Shown here: positions 21,191 through 31,910 of the stretch, piece by piece
How positions within the stretch are numbered: position 1 is the stretch's first letter
Layout of the letters: each line of letters opens with the position of its first letter
NCBI GenBank assembly: GCA_016271365.2
Contig: CM028130.1
Span: forward strand, 470,117,501-470,181,500
Direction: 5' to 3'
Source of the DNA: Neoceratodus forsteri
Lineage: Eukaryota; Chordata; Ceratodontiformes; Ceratodontidae
Length of the DNA: 64,000 nucleotides
Notes under the pieces: generated by a model
What the model was told of the DNA's origin: nothing
Database searches by the model: none
The model's input: the letters and a program-made list of their open reading frames with translations, nothing else
Made by a program: the position numbers and the translations under genes

Positions 21191-21871
21191 ATGGCTGATA
21201 CTGAGACGAGATCCACCTTCACACATTCGTCCACAGCCACACTGACTCAAGAAAACTACCAACTCCAGAGCTGCTTAGAGGTCCTGGAAAATGAGGTGCG
21301 TGTAGGCAACTTAGGGTTAGTGGGAGTACCAGAAGGGGTAGAGGGCTCAAATCTGTTAACTTTTGTTAAGTCTTGGATACTCAAGCACCTCAGCCTACCA
21401 GAGGATTTTTACTCCGTGATTCTCTGAAGAGTGTACAGAATTAATCTACGTGTAGCTGCACAGACTCATAACCAACATTGGACTATCTTCCTGCAAACAT
21501 CAGGAGTAGAAATACAAGATCTAGTGTTGTCCGCAGCACAAGCCGCTTACCTGTTAAATATTGAGAGTGCAGATGTCAAAATTTTACAAGACTTATCCCG
21601 TCAAACCAGGACCAGGAGGAAGAAATCTGACCTAGTGCCACACTGCCTTCGGGACCTGGAAGTGATTCACTCCTTTTTGCTGCCTGCCCACCTTCGGATC
21701 ATGCACGGAGGGAAGACATGGCAGTACATGGATCGGAAGGATGCAGGCAGATGGCTGGAACATTTTGAGAAAGAATTCACAGCCAAGCAAGACGACACCA
21801 CAGCACCTCAGGATGATGAATCCAAAGAAGAATACATTTTGGGTAAGCAGCCGCTGAGATGGTATTACTGA
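21191..21871 (+). pseudogene. L1-type ORF1, copy B
   Basis: 227 codons in one frame from ATG 21191, broken only by TGA 21425-21427, which by position replaces an Arg codon. Short helical N-terminus (LTQENYQLQSCLEVLENEV), RRM-like part (NLGLVGVPEGVEGSNLLTF) and C-terminal domain (VKILQDLSRQTR, HSFLLPAHLRIMHGGKTW, YMDRKDAGRWLEHFEKEF). The usual ORF1 is about 300-350 residues, so the coiled coil is shortened. Good conservation next to decayed flanks suggests a fairly young fragment or recent loss. Confidence 0.78.
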
Positions 21872-22670
21872 CTTTACATGTGCAGCTCTGTGTTAATGAG
21901 CCCTGACTAAACACTGCAACTTTGGGCCTTCCTGGTACTTTTCTCTTGCTTAGAACTTGTTTTTCTGGATATGTAGTGAACCGTATTCCTTAGCCTCGTA
22001 TGCCCTTGGTTTCAGGTACTGTGACTATATTGTGCTGGCAACTTGGGAGGGGAAACTCTTTTCTCATGTAAAGGCACCAAACTCATGGCAGGTGCAGTTT
22101 TAATCTTGTTTAACACGGCTTCCCACACATGCTGCAGCCTTGGGCAACAGAAGCTTACTGCAATGAATGGACACATGCAAAGACTTGTTTAAAATACTTT
22201 TATTCAGTTTCAAATTAACACAGCAGCTTCTAAACATTGTATGTTAGGTTACTAAACTGCAAGCTTTGTTTTTTGACTAAGGTTGATCCATGTCATCCAT
22301 GAGCACTACACTACAAAGTTAAAATCTAGCCTACCCTAACCCCAACTGTCCTGTAGAAACCTCTTTAACTCTAGAGCTGTAAGTGTGCGATCAATTGGTC
22401 TTGTTCTGTACTAACTCTACCCCAGGCTAAATGTCTAGTCCTAATGTGATTGTATTGAACTTGTCTATTGGTAACGGTCTAATCCCCTGCTGTGTACTGT
22501 CTTGATTGTAATCAAATGTGATCTGCTCACTTATGTACTGGATATACAATATGTTCTCACTTTGTGTAACTAATTCCAGGTCATCCCCAAAAAAGGGACC
22601 TTCGGGGCTCAGCAGGTCAACCCAGTTATCAAAATTGAATAAGTAAATAAATATGTCTGGAGACGTCAGT
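21872..22670 (+). other. Unclassified; ends like an L2-type 3' UTR
   Basis: No coding signal. The end (AGGTCAACCCAGTTATC, then AAATTGAATAAGTAAATAAA) resembles the L2 tail at 55304-55349 (ACCTGGTCAACAAATAC and AAATAAATAAATAA). A 5'-truncated L2-type 3' UTR is plausible. Confidence 0.35.
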
Positions 22671-22929
22671 GGAGGGAGAATGAGGGAATGAAGTTAACCT
22701 AATTCTGTTTGACAAATGCCTACTATACAAGTTTAAATAGCAGCTACGAGAGAGCTGCATGCTTCTTCCTTCTTGTTCTACCTATCGTTTTCACCAAAGC
22801 CACTGAAGAGGCTAACATTTACTGTGATCTTGTTTATAAGTAGATTAGTCTCCCTCACCTTCAGTTCTGGAAAAATTAACAAAGCAGCAGTTTGTGTTTT
22901 TTCAACCCATTTCTTTCAACGTACCAGGT

Positions 22930-22965
22930 CATAATGTCATACACTTAATAGTGTACGGCATTATG
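22930..22965. repeat. Short hairpin with 16-bp arms
   Basis: CATAATGTCATACACT and its imperfect reverse complement (22950-22965) flank TAAT. It lies at the edge of the G-rich repeat that follows. Confidence 0.55.
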
Positions 22966-23139
22966 GTAAAACCCAGACCTGTACGCATTCCAGGCTGGAC
23001 CCCCCACCCCAGGAGTTAGAATCTTTAGTTGGGGTGTGGGGGGCACAGCCCCACACAAAACAAAATAAATCAGGGAATCGCGCAACGCGATTGTGCCACA
23101 CGGCATTCTGTCGTGCAACATATTGACCCCGTGCCTTTC
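22966..23139. repeat. G-rich repeat family, copy 1
   Basis: Contains AGTTAGAATCTTTAGTTGGGG followed by a GTGTGGGGGGCACAGCCCC run. The same core is found inside the 349-bp insertion at 23338-23686. It abuts the broken end of Gmr1-B, so this element or its arrival may mark the loss of the Gmr1-B RT. Confidence 0.5.
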
Positions 23140-24784
23140 TTCAAGAGGCTAACATGGTAGTATATCTTAGTAGGATTTTTCCTATCAGGGGTCTCAATCT
23201 CATAGTTAACTGTACCAGTACAATTAAGCACTTTGTAAGGCCCTTGCCACTTCATTAACAATTTATTTTCTGTACTGGGTAACAGTAGAAAGACCTTTTC
23301 ACCTGGCTCAAAGACATTTTCTTTACCCCATGGTTATGGTATGCCTCCCATCAGTGACACCAACACTGTGACCTGCATTGCTGTCAACAAAATCGAAAGT
23401 TTGCCGACAGATCACTGTGTTGGTGCACCTGAGACTAGGGGCACACTGTCTCCCAGTCCTGCACCCCTTCCCCGAATCAACTCTGACTCGGAGTTGAGAA
23501 TCTTTTGTACGGGGTGTGCGGGGCACAGAGCCCCCCTGCATGGGGGGGTTTAGGGGGGTGATACCCCCAATAAAAAAACAGGACCAGGAGACATTCAGGA
23601 TTTATGTCTACCACAACTTGCGGTCGCCATAAATCCCGTTGCTGTGATGCCAGTCGACAAAAGTGTTGCTGAACCGGCATCATAGACCCCATGGTTATAA
23701 TACACCTTCTGCTGTTTTTTGGGCTTCTTCTTGATTGCTGTGGGCAATTTCAGCATATTTTGCCAGTTTCATTCTCAGTGCACACATATAATATATAAAA
23801 TATTCTTTCAAAGCAGGGTTATCTTCCCATGTTTCTTTTGTTACGTCTAGTGGAGCTCTAGGTTGTCTACCATACAGTATTTTAAAGGTTAAAAAACCTG
23901 TTGAGGCCGGTGACACTTCTCTGTAAGCAAAAAGCAAGTCAGGTGAGTATTTGCTCCAGTCTCTCCCTTCCCCTTTTACAAACGTTTTTAACATGTGTTT
24001 TAGGGTTTGATTAAAACACTTAACAAGACCGTCTGTCTGAGGATGATATGGTATGGTTCTTATGACAATAATACCTAGTAGTTGGTACAGCTCCTTAAGT
24101 AATGCAGCACCAAAATTATTACCATGATCAGTAATAATTTCTTTAGGTAAGCCCACCCTGATGAAAATTTTGACTAGCTCTGGTGCCAGTTTTAGGGTTG
24201 TGACAGTACACACTGGAGCTGCCTCTGGGTATCAAGTAGCATAGTCACATACTACCAAAGTGAATTGATTACTCTTTTTACTTTTGTCTAAGGGGTCAAC
24301 CACATCCATTGCAATTCTCTCAAAAGGCACACCTATAAAAGGTAGAGGCACATTAGGGGCACCTTTTCTTTTTTAGTGACTGGGGCTACTTTCTGAAATT
24401 CAGCACAAGAACTGCAATAGGTAGTAATATCTTCATGAATTCCAAGCCAATAAAATCTGTACAGCAATCTGGTTGGGTGCGATCCCTTCCTGAGTGATCA
24501 GATATAGGACTATCATGTGCTATCCGTAACATCTCAGTTCTATACTTCTTTGGTATGACCAATTTTTCTGTCTGTTCCTGCATCTGAGGAGTAGCCCAAA
24601 CTCTGTACAGCAGTCCATTACATGTTTTAAACATTGCTTCATCCTGTTTTTGTTTCATCCCCAGCTACTTAAGGTAACCTAGGAGAGAAGCATCGTTAGT
24701 CTGCTCTGAAACAAAATCCCAGTCAGTTATAAGTTTAGTTTCAGCATTTTCATATATTAACCACTTATGTCCATCAGTCTTTTA
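23140..24784 (-). pseudogene. Gmr1-B integrase
   Basis: Starts right after a TAA (24782-24784) that sits at the same codon as the TGA of Gmr1-A. Zinc domain traces (KKYRTEMLRIAHDS), core ERIAMDVV, ITDHGNNFGAALLKEL, IPYHPQTDGLVKCFNQ. The catalytic Glu is Lys here (LVK against LVE in Gmr1-A), so the enzyme is dead apart from its stops. The C-terminal LMKWQGPYKVLNCTG part is split off by the 349-bp insertion. There is also an in-frame TGA near 24232 (CDYAT stop YPEAAP). Confidence 0.85.
23338..23686. mobile_element. Unclassified 349-bp insertion with 12-bp target duplication
   Basis: Lies inside the Gmr1-B integrase, flanked by CCCCATGGTTAT (23326-23337 and 23687-23698). No A-tail and no coding content. 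A 14-bp inverted pair (CACCAACACTGTGA 23358-23371 with 23412-23425) sits near one end. The G-rich core (GAGTTGAGAATCTTTTGTAC then GGGGTGTGCGGGGCACAG) matches 22966-23139. G-runs at 23543-23563 could form a quadruplex. Transposon class unknown. Confidence 0.65.
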
Positions 24785-24851
24785 TTGCCACTGTTTTTTC
24801 AGGTATCTTCTTTCTTTCTTGGATTTCTGGATCTTGGAGCTGGTCTCAAAC

Positions 24852-25927
24852 GATCTCAGATGGGTACAAACTGGTTACAAGGCAGAATCCAGAGGGTACA
24901 GGTTGATGGAATGCAATCGATGGAAGGCAGGGTGACCAGTGGAGTGTCCCAGGGCTCAGTGCTGGGGCGTCTGCTCTTCAATGTTTTTATAGCAGTTACA
25001 TCACTAACAGACTGGAAGGGAAGGTGTGTCCATTTGCAGATGATACCAAGATATGTAACAGGGTGAACACCTCAGAAGGCATGAGCAAGATGGAAGCTGA
25101 CCTCAAGAAACTAGAAGAGCGGTCTGGAGTGGGGCAGCTGAGATTTAACACCAAATGTGCAAGGTCATGCACATAGAAAGAAAAATCCAAGAAAGGAGTA
25201 TTACATAGGAGGCGCAACACTGGCAGCCTCAATCCAGGAATGATATCTGGGAATCATAATCTCAGATGACTTGAAGGTTAGTAAGCAGTGTGAGAAGGCA
25301 ACATTGAAGGCCAACAGAATGCTGGGCTGCATTGGGAGGGGAATCATAAGCAGGAGGAGAGAGGTGGCACTACCACTGTATAGATCGCTGGTCAGGCCTC
25401 ACCTGGAATACGGAGTCCAATTCTGGAGGCCTCACCTCAGGAAGGACATTGACCAGGTGGAAACAGTACAGAGAAAGCGACAAAATAATTCAGGATCTAC
25501 AGTACATATCCTACAAGGAAAGACTTAGGGAACTGAATATGTACTCCCTGGAGCAGAGACGAGAGAGAGGGGACATGACTGAAACATTCAAGTATGTAAA
25601 AGGCATTAACAATGTACAGGCACAGGAACTTTTTCACTTCAAGAAGGGCTCCAGGACCAGGGGACATGACTTCAGGCTGCAAGGAGGGAGGTTCTCTACC
25701 AACACCAGGAAGTTTTTCTTCACAGAAAGAGTGATGGACACCTGGAACAGCCTGCCCCAAGAGGTTGTGGGGGTCAACACTATGGGGATTCAAGAATGCA
25801 TGGGTAGACACAAGGCAGCCCCAACTACAAAGGGCAACTAGAGTGTCAAAACAGGTCTAAAACAAATGAGCAGACTAGATGGACAGCGGTCTCCTTCTGC
25901 TGTCAACTTCTATGTTTCTATGTTTCC
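24852..25927 (+). mobile_element. CR1-type LINE (CR1-D), 5'-truncated
   Basis: Inserted in the protease-integrase linker of Gmr1-B; Gmr1 sequence resumes on both sides. RT C-terminal half: NWLQGRIQRVQVDGM, VTSGVSQGSVLGRLLFNVFI, FADD at 25033-25044, RPHLEYGVQFWRPHLRKDID, NMYSLEQRRERGDMTETFKY. Ends in the TTTCTATG tail at 25913-25927. Frameshifts near 25020 and 25480. Confidence 0.88.
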
Positions 25928-26870
25928 ATCAAGTTTGTATCAAAGTCACCAAAAGGAAAATGTCCCCACCATCTGAGATTTTCTTTGCCTGTGCTCTTGT
26001 TACCACTGCTGCTGAAACTGCAGGGTTCTTTTCCTCTGAGATTAACTCAGTAAATCCTGGAAAGTCATTAACGATAATCACAGGTACAGGAAACGTAGGT
26101 ACTACCCCCACTTTCATTTGGTGTGACACCCCATTAATATTCTCTTATCTCCCACCTTGACATCTGTTAACTACTTGCCCCAATTTGCTAAGTAAAAAGG
26201 GGGAAAGGGGAAAAGGGAACAAAGTCCACAGGCAATGAGCAATATAATTTTAAATTCGAACTTCAAAGAATTGTGGTTCTTCCCCAAAGCAGCCTCTACC
26301 AATGTATTTGTATATTGGATTGATATCTCTGTATCAGAGCAAGAAGGATGGTAAGGCGCTGAAGAAATGTTGATGCAGACAAGATGACTCCATTTTCAGA
26401 ATTTCTTTCTATGTTAAAATATCACCCTGTGAGTAACACCATTGGGCAATAATGTATTTATTGACTAGATTAAAATGATCAAATATCATTCGAATTTTAA
26501 GCAGACAGGTTTTTAATATTTTTCTTTTGTATGTTTGTATTTTTGTATTTTCCAGAAATGGCAACTCTTGATAAAGCCTATAATTAGGTGAAACATTGGG
26601 TATTATGCCATGTTTTAAAATTATCAATAAAAGAAACAAATTCTGAAAATGGAGTCATCTTGTCTGCATCAAGATTTCTTCAGTGCCTTACCATCCTTCT
26701 TGCTCTGATACAGAGATATCAACCCAATTTGCCAAGGCCAAATCTGCTCCAGTGTTACCCTCCTTATTTATATGGCAGTTTGTTGTAATAAGTCCTGGCT
26801 TATTACAGTTATAGCAAGTAAAGTCTTTGGTTGCAGATTTGTTACCCCCACCAGAGTTCTTATCTGCCCT
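25928..26870 (-). pseudogene. Gmr1-B nucleocapsid and protease remnant
   Basis: In reverse: CYNCNKPG at about 26803-26826 (the second half of the knuckle is degraded), GADLALANW, then the 531-bp palindromic insertion, then the protease end with DFPGFTELISEEKNPAVSAA and VTRAQAKKISDGGD to 25990. The stop at 4365 of Gmr1-A is not present here. Part of the protease core is missing. Confidence 0.72.
26193..26723. mobile_element. 531-bp insertion containing a palindromic element with about 95-bp arms
   Basis: Flanked by CCAATTTGCTAAG (26180-26192) and CCAATTTGCCAAG (26724-26736). Arms 26315-26410 and 26630-26727 are about 90% identical inverted copies (GATATCTCTGTATCAGAGC, AAGAAGGATGGTAAGG, GATGCAGACAAGATGACTCC). 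About 120 bp of other sequence precedes the left arm. No protein coding. It may be a non-autonomous DNA transposon within a larger insertion. The 13-bp duplication is longer than cut-and-paste elements usually leave. Confidence 0.7.
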
Positions 26871-26959
26871 GGAGTTTAATCAGGTAAATGAGGGTCTTAC
26901 AGGTCCTTGGCTGTTACTTCACTCTGTGGTGTCTGTCTGGCCATCTGACAGTCCTCAGT

Positions 26960-28354
26960 CAAAGAAACAGCCTTTTTCCCCACTTTCTGGTCGGTGTTCT
27001 TTTACCCAGAGTTGCAAGTCTATAGGCAGGATTTTGATGAATTGCTCCATTGCAAATATGTTGATGATCTGTGGGACTGTTTTTCCCTCTGGTTGGAGAC
27101 ATTTAATGAGGATTTCTTTGAGTCAGGTAAAGGCTTCTTGAGGATTGTCGACTGAGTGGTACTTCAGGGACCAGAATCTTTGTCTGTGAGGTCTCTCCTG
27201 AGATGTCATATCTTTCCAGGATTTCTCTTTTCACAAGGTCATAGTTTTCTGGCTCTGCAGTGTCCATACTGCTGTAAGCAAGTTGGGCTTTACCTGTCAG
27301 ATAAGGTACCAGCCTGATTGCCCACTGCTGCTTTAACCACTGGCAGCCTCCGGCAACCCTTTCAAAAGTTGTCAGGTATGCTTCAGTATCATCTGAGGGA
27401 ACACACCTTTGTAAGTTTAATGTCTTTTTTTTTGGCTTGGCTCCCCCTTGTCCCACTCCAGGATGAGGCTAAGCCCCTGCCTTGCACGCCATTCCCCCAT
27501 GCCCAGGCTTACCCCCTTGGATGGGGCCACCAGGTGGGCACCCCTTCCCCACAGACAATGATCTTTTAGCCCTGGCTTGCCCCCATGGTGGGGTTATGGT
27601 AGTGGGACCCCCGGGACACAGATAGCAGTGGGATGGGGCCAGATTTTTAGTATGCTATTCCCTGGAGGCAGGACATGCAGTGACACCAGCGGCACCCCTG
27701 ACATCTGTCCTGCTTCCCACAATGTCCGGCGACAGTCCCTGTGAATCCCCAACCTCTGCCAGGGGCTGCTAATGTACCAGGCATGCCCCCTTCCTCCCCA
27801 GAGAAGGAGAGCCACCACTCAGGTGCTCAATCTATCTCCGCCTGACTGGCTCTCCAACTCCCAGGTTAGTTTCCGAACCCGGGATGTCAGAGTCGCAAGT
27901 GGATGCTTTGCCACTGCACTGGTGGGCCAGCACCTAAGTTTAATGTCTTTTAAGTTATTCATGTTTTGTTGCTTTGCTGCACCAGTGCTTGGTCCTCCTT
28001 CTCTGATAGCTAGCAAGGCATCCAGCCATCACTGCTCCTGTTGCTGTATCTCCACTTCTCTTCTCTCTCTCTTCTCTTCTCTTCTCCTCTCCTCTCCTCT
28101 CATCCTGTTGCTGCACTCTCTCTGCTGCCCTGTTGCTGCATCTCTTCTTTTCTCTGCTTCTTGTCTCTCTTTGTTGCATAGCCCATCATTTGAAGAAGGC
28201 AGACAGGCTTCTCAGGTTTTGTCCCTGCATGTTCTTCTCTTCTTCTGCTCACTGGTTCTGGCTGTACAGCCTCAGTTTCAATTTTTGTTTCTGCTTCTAG
28301 TTTGGCTGCCATTCTTCTAGCAATCATTCCTGGGCTTGTTGCTGCAGGATCCAT
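26960..28354 (-). pseudogene. gag: Gmr1-B gag, interrupted by a SINE
   Basis: Starts MDPAATSPGMIARRMAAKLE at 28354. A charged Gln/Glu/Arg stretch follows, with a pyrimidine tract on the plus strand (28053-28101). A SINE splits the capsid at 27429-27934. The capsid resumes with DDTEAYLTTFERVAGG, LVPYLTGKAQLAYSSM, YDISGETSQ and SCAN-like remnants (QFIKILPIDLQLWVKEH in reverse near 26990-27040). Several frameshifts; no full frame. Confidence 0.8.
27429..27934 (-). mobile_element. Long tRNA-derived SINE, copy 5
   Basis: Minus orientation: T-run at 27429-27433, head GCTGGCCCACCAGTGCAGTG read from the right end, B-box region CATCCCGGGTTCGGAAACTA. Target duplication TAAGTTTAATGTCTTTT at 27412-27428 and 27935-27951 (17 bp). 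It interrupts Gmr1-B gag, so it is younger than that element. Confidence 0.87.
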
Positions 28355-28431
28355 ATCTTTCTTCTATGCTTCCCTGGTACCAGTTCTAGTACCTACATAC
28401 ACAACTCCTGGCATAGGGTATGCATGGTATA

Positions 28432-28450
28432 AATCCCACTGCTAACACCA
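28432..28450 (-). other. Primer-binding site of Gmr1-B, tRNA-Leu type
   Basis: TGGTGTTAGCAGTGGGATT on the minus strand, two bases from the LTR end. A better match to the tRNA-Leu 3' end than in Gmr1-A. Confidence 0.72.
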
Positions 28451-28452
28451 TC

Positions 28453-29193
28453 TGTTACCAAGGCAAAGGTCAGGAAGCATAGGAAAACTAGGAGCAGTTA
28501 TAACATTCGCAAGTAGCATTTTACTATTTTCAATAACAATAAATTAAAAAAATAAAATTGTGCAACATAGTTTTTATACAGGCAGTTCAAATAAAACAAA
28601 GTCCTTCATCTGAGGGTATCTCTAAATTTCAATCACTCTCTCTCCAACAAAAGATCACTCTCTTATTATAAAAAGTCTTTGCCTGGCAATTAATTTCTGC
28701 ATCCTGAGCTCATTAAGATACATCTTGTCTCTCACAAAATGTGTCAGAGTTTTGCCAGTTTCTTTCCATTTTATCCCAGAACTAATCTCCTTGACAACTC
28801 TGCAAATGAGTTTGCTGAGGTCAAACTGCATCTCAAGCTTTACTCCATGAGTTCCAAATAGTTTTTTGCAATCATTTCAACAATCTAACTATATACATTT
28901 TCAATCCAAGAGATCCCAGTTTCTCATAAAGACCCATATTCATTTTTATAACTACAGATAAGCAAGGGGAAAGAAAAGATAGAAACAGTAAGAAAAAGCA
29001 AGTGACGGCAGGGAGATAGCGGGAGGAGGAGGAGAATCGTGAGACTGTCACAGTGATTAGTTCCTAGGTCTTACAATAAAATGTGATGACACAATCAGAC
29101 AAAAGAGACAGAAAAGGAGAGGATAGAACAGATCCTTGCTTTTAACTCCTTCTGCATAACAAATGGGACAGGGTCTTATTCAACCCTGTCACA
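28453..29193 (-). repeat. Gmr1-B 5' LTR (741 bp)
   Basis: Read in reverse it starts TGTGACAGGGTTGAATAAG and ends GGTAACA, matching the Gmr1-A LTR at both ends and in blocks between. The middle is more diverged. It borders L1-type sequence at 29199. Confidence 0.85.
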
Positions 29194-29198
29194 AGAAG

Positions 29199-29652
29199 CA
29201 GCTCAATGACAACTCAAGCAATGACCTATGAGTTACCTGGGCAATAACTAAGAAGACCTACAATACGAACCTAAGAAAATCTGCAGAGTTCCAATATAAA
29301 AAAACAAAACTAAACTATGCAACCAGTGGCCCAAAAGCCACCAAAATCCTACCCCTCCAGATAAAACAGGAGAAAGCTAAGTACTCAGTCCTCAAGATTA
29401 GGGAAGAAACTTTCCAACAACTGACCACAGATAGACAGAAAATAATGTAATTCTACAGAACACTCTACTCTTCGAAAGGAACCATGGACACAGAAGTCTT
29501 AATAGATTCTTGCAGCTATTACCTCCATTGATCAACCCTGCTCAAATGGGTTTTATGATGGGTTGGTGTTTCACAGATAACACCAGAAATGTGAGATACC
29601 TAGCCAGATCTGCAGTGGCTCTCCAGGAAGCAGCGACGCTCATCGTGCTTGA
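29199..29652 (+). pseudogene. L1-type LINE C, ORF2 left part
   Basis: Fragments of the endonuclease-RT linker (QIKQEKAKYSVLKI, FYRTLYSSKG) and RT (LINPAQMGFMMGWCFTDNTR, ALQEAATLIVL). The frame stops where the L2-type LINE B enters and resumes at 33582 with LDAEKAFD. A deletion has removed early RT motifs near 29510. Confidence 0.7.
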
Positions 29653-31028
29653 TTTATTTATGTATGTATGTATTTATTCATTGGATTTTGGTAATCAGGT
29701 AGTCTCACTGAGATAAACTATCCCTTTAACAGAAGTGACACAGAGTTAATTACAGACACTATAATGAGTAAACGTAACACAGGGTTTACAATAAACCAGG
29801 ACATGAGCAGAAGTCGGATGCCAGTTACAGGCCGAAAACACAGTTGTCAAATCAGCTAGCTAGACAACTGACAGCACTAGCAGGAGAAAACAACATAAAC
29901 CAGTAGAACTGCTAAGTGTAGCAGTCACGAGGACTTCTCCTGTAAACAAATTCCTTGAAGGAGGATTTGAAGTATATTAGGGTCTAGCAACCCTGGACTT
30001 TAAGGGGGAAAGCGTTCCACATCCTTGACATTCTTGCAGCAAATGATCACTGACCAGCTGCAGAGAGTGTCCATGGCACCATAGCGAGTTTTAGTGCAAT
30101 GGATCTCAGAGTCCCGCTTTGCAGTTTGAAACTCATTAATCCAAGCAGTTTTTTGGGGGAAGTGCAGGAGTTTATAGGCCATTCACAGCACAGGATAATG
30201 TAGTCTCCCCTCCAGACGGAACCAGTTCAACTGAGACAGAGCCCTGCAATGATGTTCCCGTTGCTGGTCCCAGGAGCAAAGCGGTAAGCAAACTTTAGCT
30301 TGGATAGTTTAGACTCCTTGATGGACGAGTGTAGCAGAGCTCTATAGGTAAAGGCTGGAATGAGGATACAACTAGCAGTGTATAACCTGGCCTCCTTGGT
30401 GATGTAGGGGTGCATCCTATACAGTAGGCCCAGGTTCTGGTAGAGGGTTTTGATCACACCTTCAATTTGTATTGTGAGGGAAAGCTCCTGATCCAACTGA
30501 AATTCCAAATATTTTACTGCAGACACTGTTTCAACACGTGCACCTGATGCAGTGTGGACATTAAGTATGTTTTGTCTGCCAGAATCAAGTCTGTGCAACC
30601 CAAAGAGCATAGCCTTAGTTTTTTGTTAGCATTCAGTATAAGTAAGTTGGTCTTGAACCATGATTCTAGCGTTAAGAACCCCCTCTGCATGCTAGCATGC
30701 ATCAGACAGGGATTGAGATCAGATGTACACATCACTGCACCATCAGCATACAACAAGATTCTTGAATCACCGAGTTATCAGGGATATCATTGATAAACAG
30801 TGAGAACAATATGAGGCCCAAGATTGAGACCTGGGGTACACCAGCAGTGTTTAGCCACAGGGACAACCTACTACCTCCCCATTTTACAAGCTGTTTTGCC
30901 CCATAAGGTAATTTCTGAACCACAGACAAAAGTAGTGATCAAAGCCCAAGCCCCTTGATTTACCCAGCAGCAGCTCATGATTCACAAGTTCAAACGCCTT
31001 AGTGAGATCATTAAAAACAGCACCTGTG

Positions 31029-31587
31029 CTGGCCCAGTGGCGCAGAGGGCTGAGGCGCTGGTGCCTTACCTGACCCCACGCTGGTGACCCGGGTTTGGGA
31101 ATGGACTTGGGTTGCTGGGGGTTGGCAGGGAGGATAGGATTGAGTGTCCATAGGACTGCTCTTCTATCCTGTGGTGGGTTTGGGGATCACCTCGCTCGGT
31201 AAAGGCCCCTAGTGGAGACTGGGGGCACTACACAAGCAGCATGCAGGGAACCTAGAAAAGTGGAAATACCGCTCGCTGACCACTGGATGATGGCTCTCTG
31301 TCCCTGACACCTCCGGTGCCTTCCCGGGCCTCCTCCTCAGCAGTGTCCCTGGGCCCTAACAATAGTGTGCTGGGCTGTCTTTCACCCAGTGCCCTTCCCC
31401 CTCAGAAGAGAGGGACCCGCCCGGCAAATGGATACGTCTGGGATATCACAGGGACTGGCTGAAATGTGAGGAATCAGAGAGGCTAGGGTAAGGACAGTGG
31501 GGCTTGGCAGGGAATTTCGGAGCCTGAAGGAGTGGGGGTCACTGAGCATGATGGGGCAAATAAATATGATAACACAAAAAAAAAAAA
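31029..31587 (+). mobile_element. Long tRNA-derived SINE, copy 4
   Basis: Head GGCCCAGTGGCGCAGAGGG is the best preserved A-box in the family; B-box region GACCCGGGTTTGGGAATGG. Target duplication ACAGCACCTGTG / ACAGCACTTGTG at 31017-31028 and 31588-31599, poly-A tail. It lies inside L2-type LINE B. Confidence 0.9.
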
Positions 31588-31750
31588 ACAGCACTTGTGG
31601 CCTCTCCATCATCCAAAGCAGTGAAGAGATCAAAGGTGAGCTGAATAAGGACCATGTTGGTGCCATGCTGTTTCCTGAAGCTATTTGGACCTCAGTTAGG
31701 ACAGAGTGCACCTCAAGGTACTTCTGTAGCTGGTTGTAAATAAGCCATTC

Positions 31751-31910
31751 GATATTACACAGATTTGCTAAGACTGACTTTCACAATGATGAGATGGACA
31801 ATATTAAAAGATTGGATAAGAATCATGCTCTGTAATAAGTTAAAAATGTATTATATGTACTACTGTGAAGAAACTTTTTTTTCCAATAAAATTCAAGTAT
31901 ATATATAAAA
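31751..31910 (+). mobile_element. 160-bp 5'-truncated LINE tail insertion
   Basis: Flanked by AAATAAGCCATTC (31738-31750 and 31911-31923). Ends CCAATAAAATTCAAG followed by an A-rich tail. This looks like the extreme 3' end of an L1/Tx1-type LINE, inserted into L2-type LINE B. The donor family is not identified. Confidence 0.7.

Larger units (their letters stand above)
23140..29193 (-). mobile_element. Gmr1-type Ty3 LTR retrotransposon (Gmr1-B), 3'-truncated, with four insertions
   Basis: Read in reverse: LTR (29193 to 28453), primer site, gag, nucleocapsid/protease, integrase, then it breaks at 23140 just after LLKK, where Gmr1-A continues into RT. RT, RNase H and the second LTR are missing. 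Four later insertions are nested in it: 23338-23686, 24852-25927, 26193-26723 and 27429-27934. The order of surviving parts confirms integrase directly after protease. Confidence 0.9.

Noticed and set aside
27772..28320. Plus-strand ORF of 182 codons, Leu/Ser-rich
   Set aside because: It is the antisense of a SINE and of the Gln/Glu-rich gag of Gmr1-B, including a pyrimidine tract.
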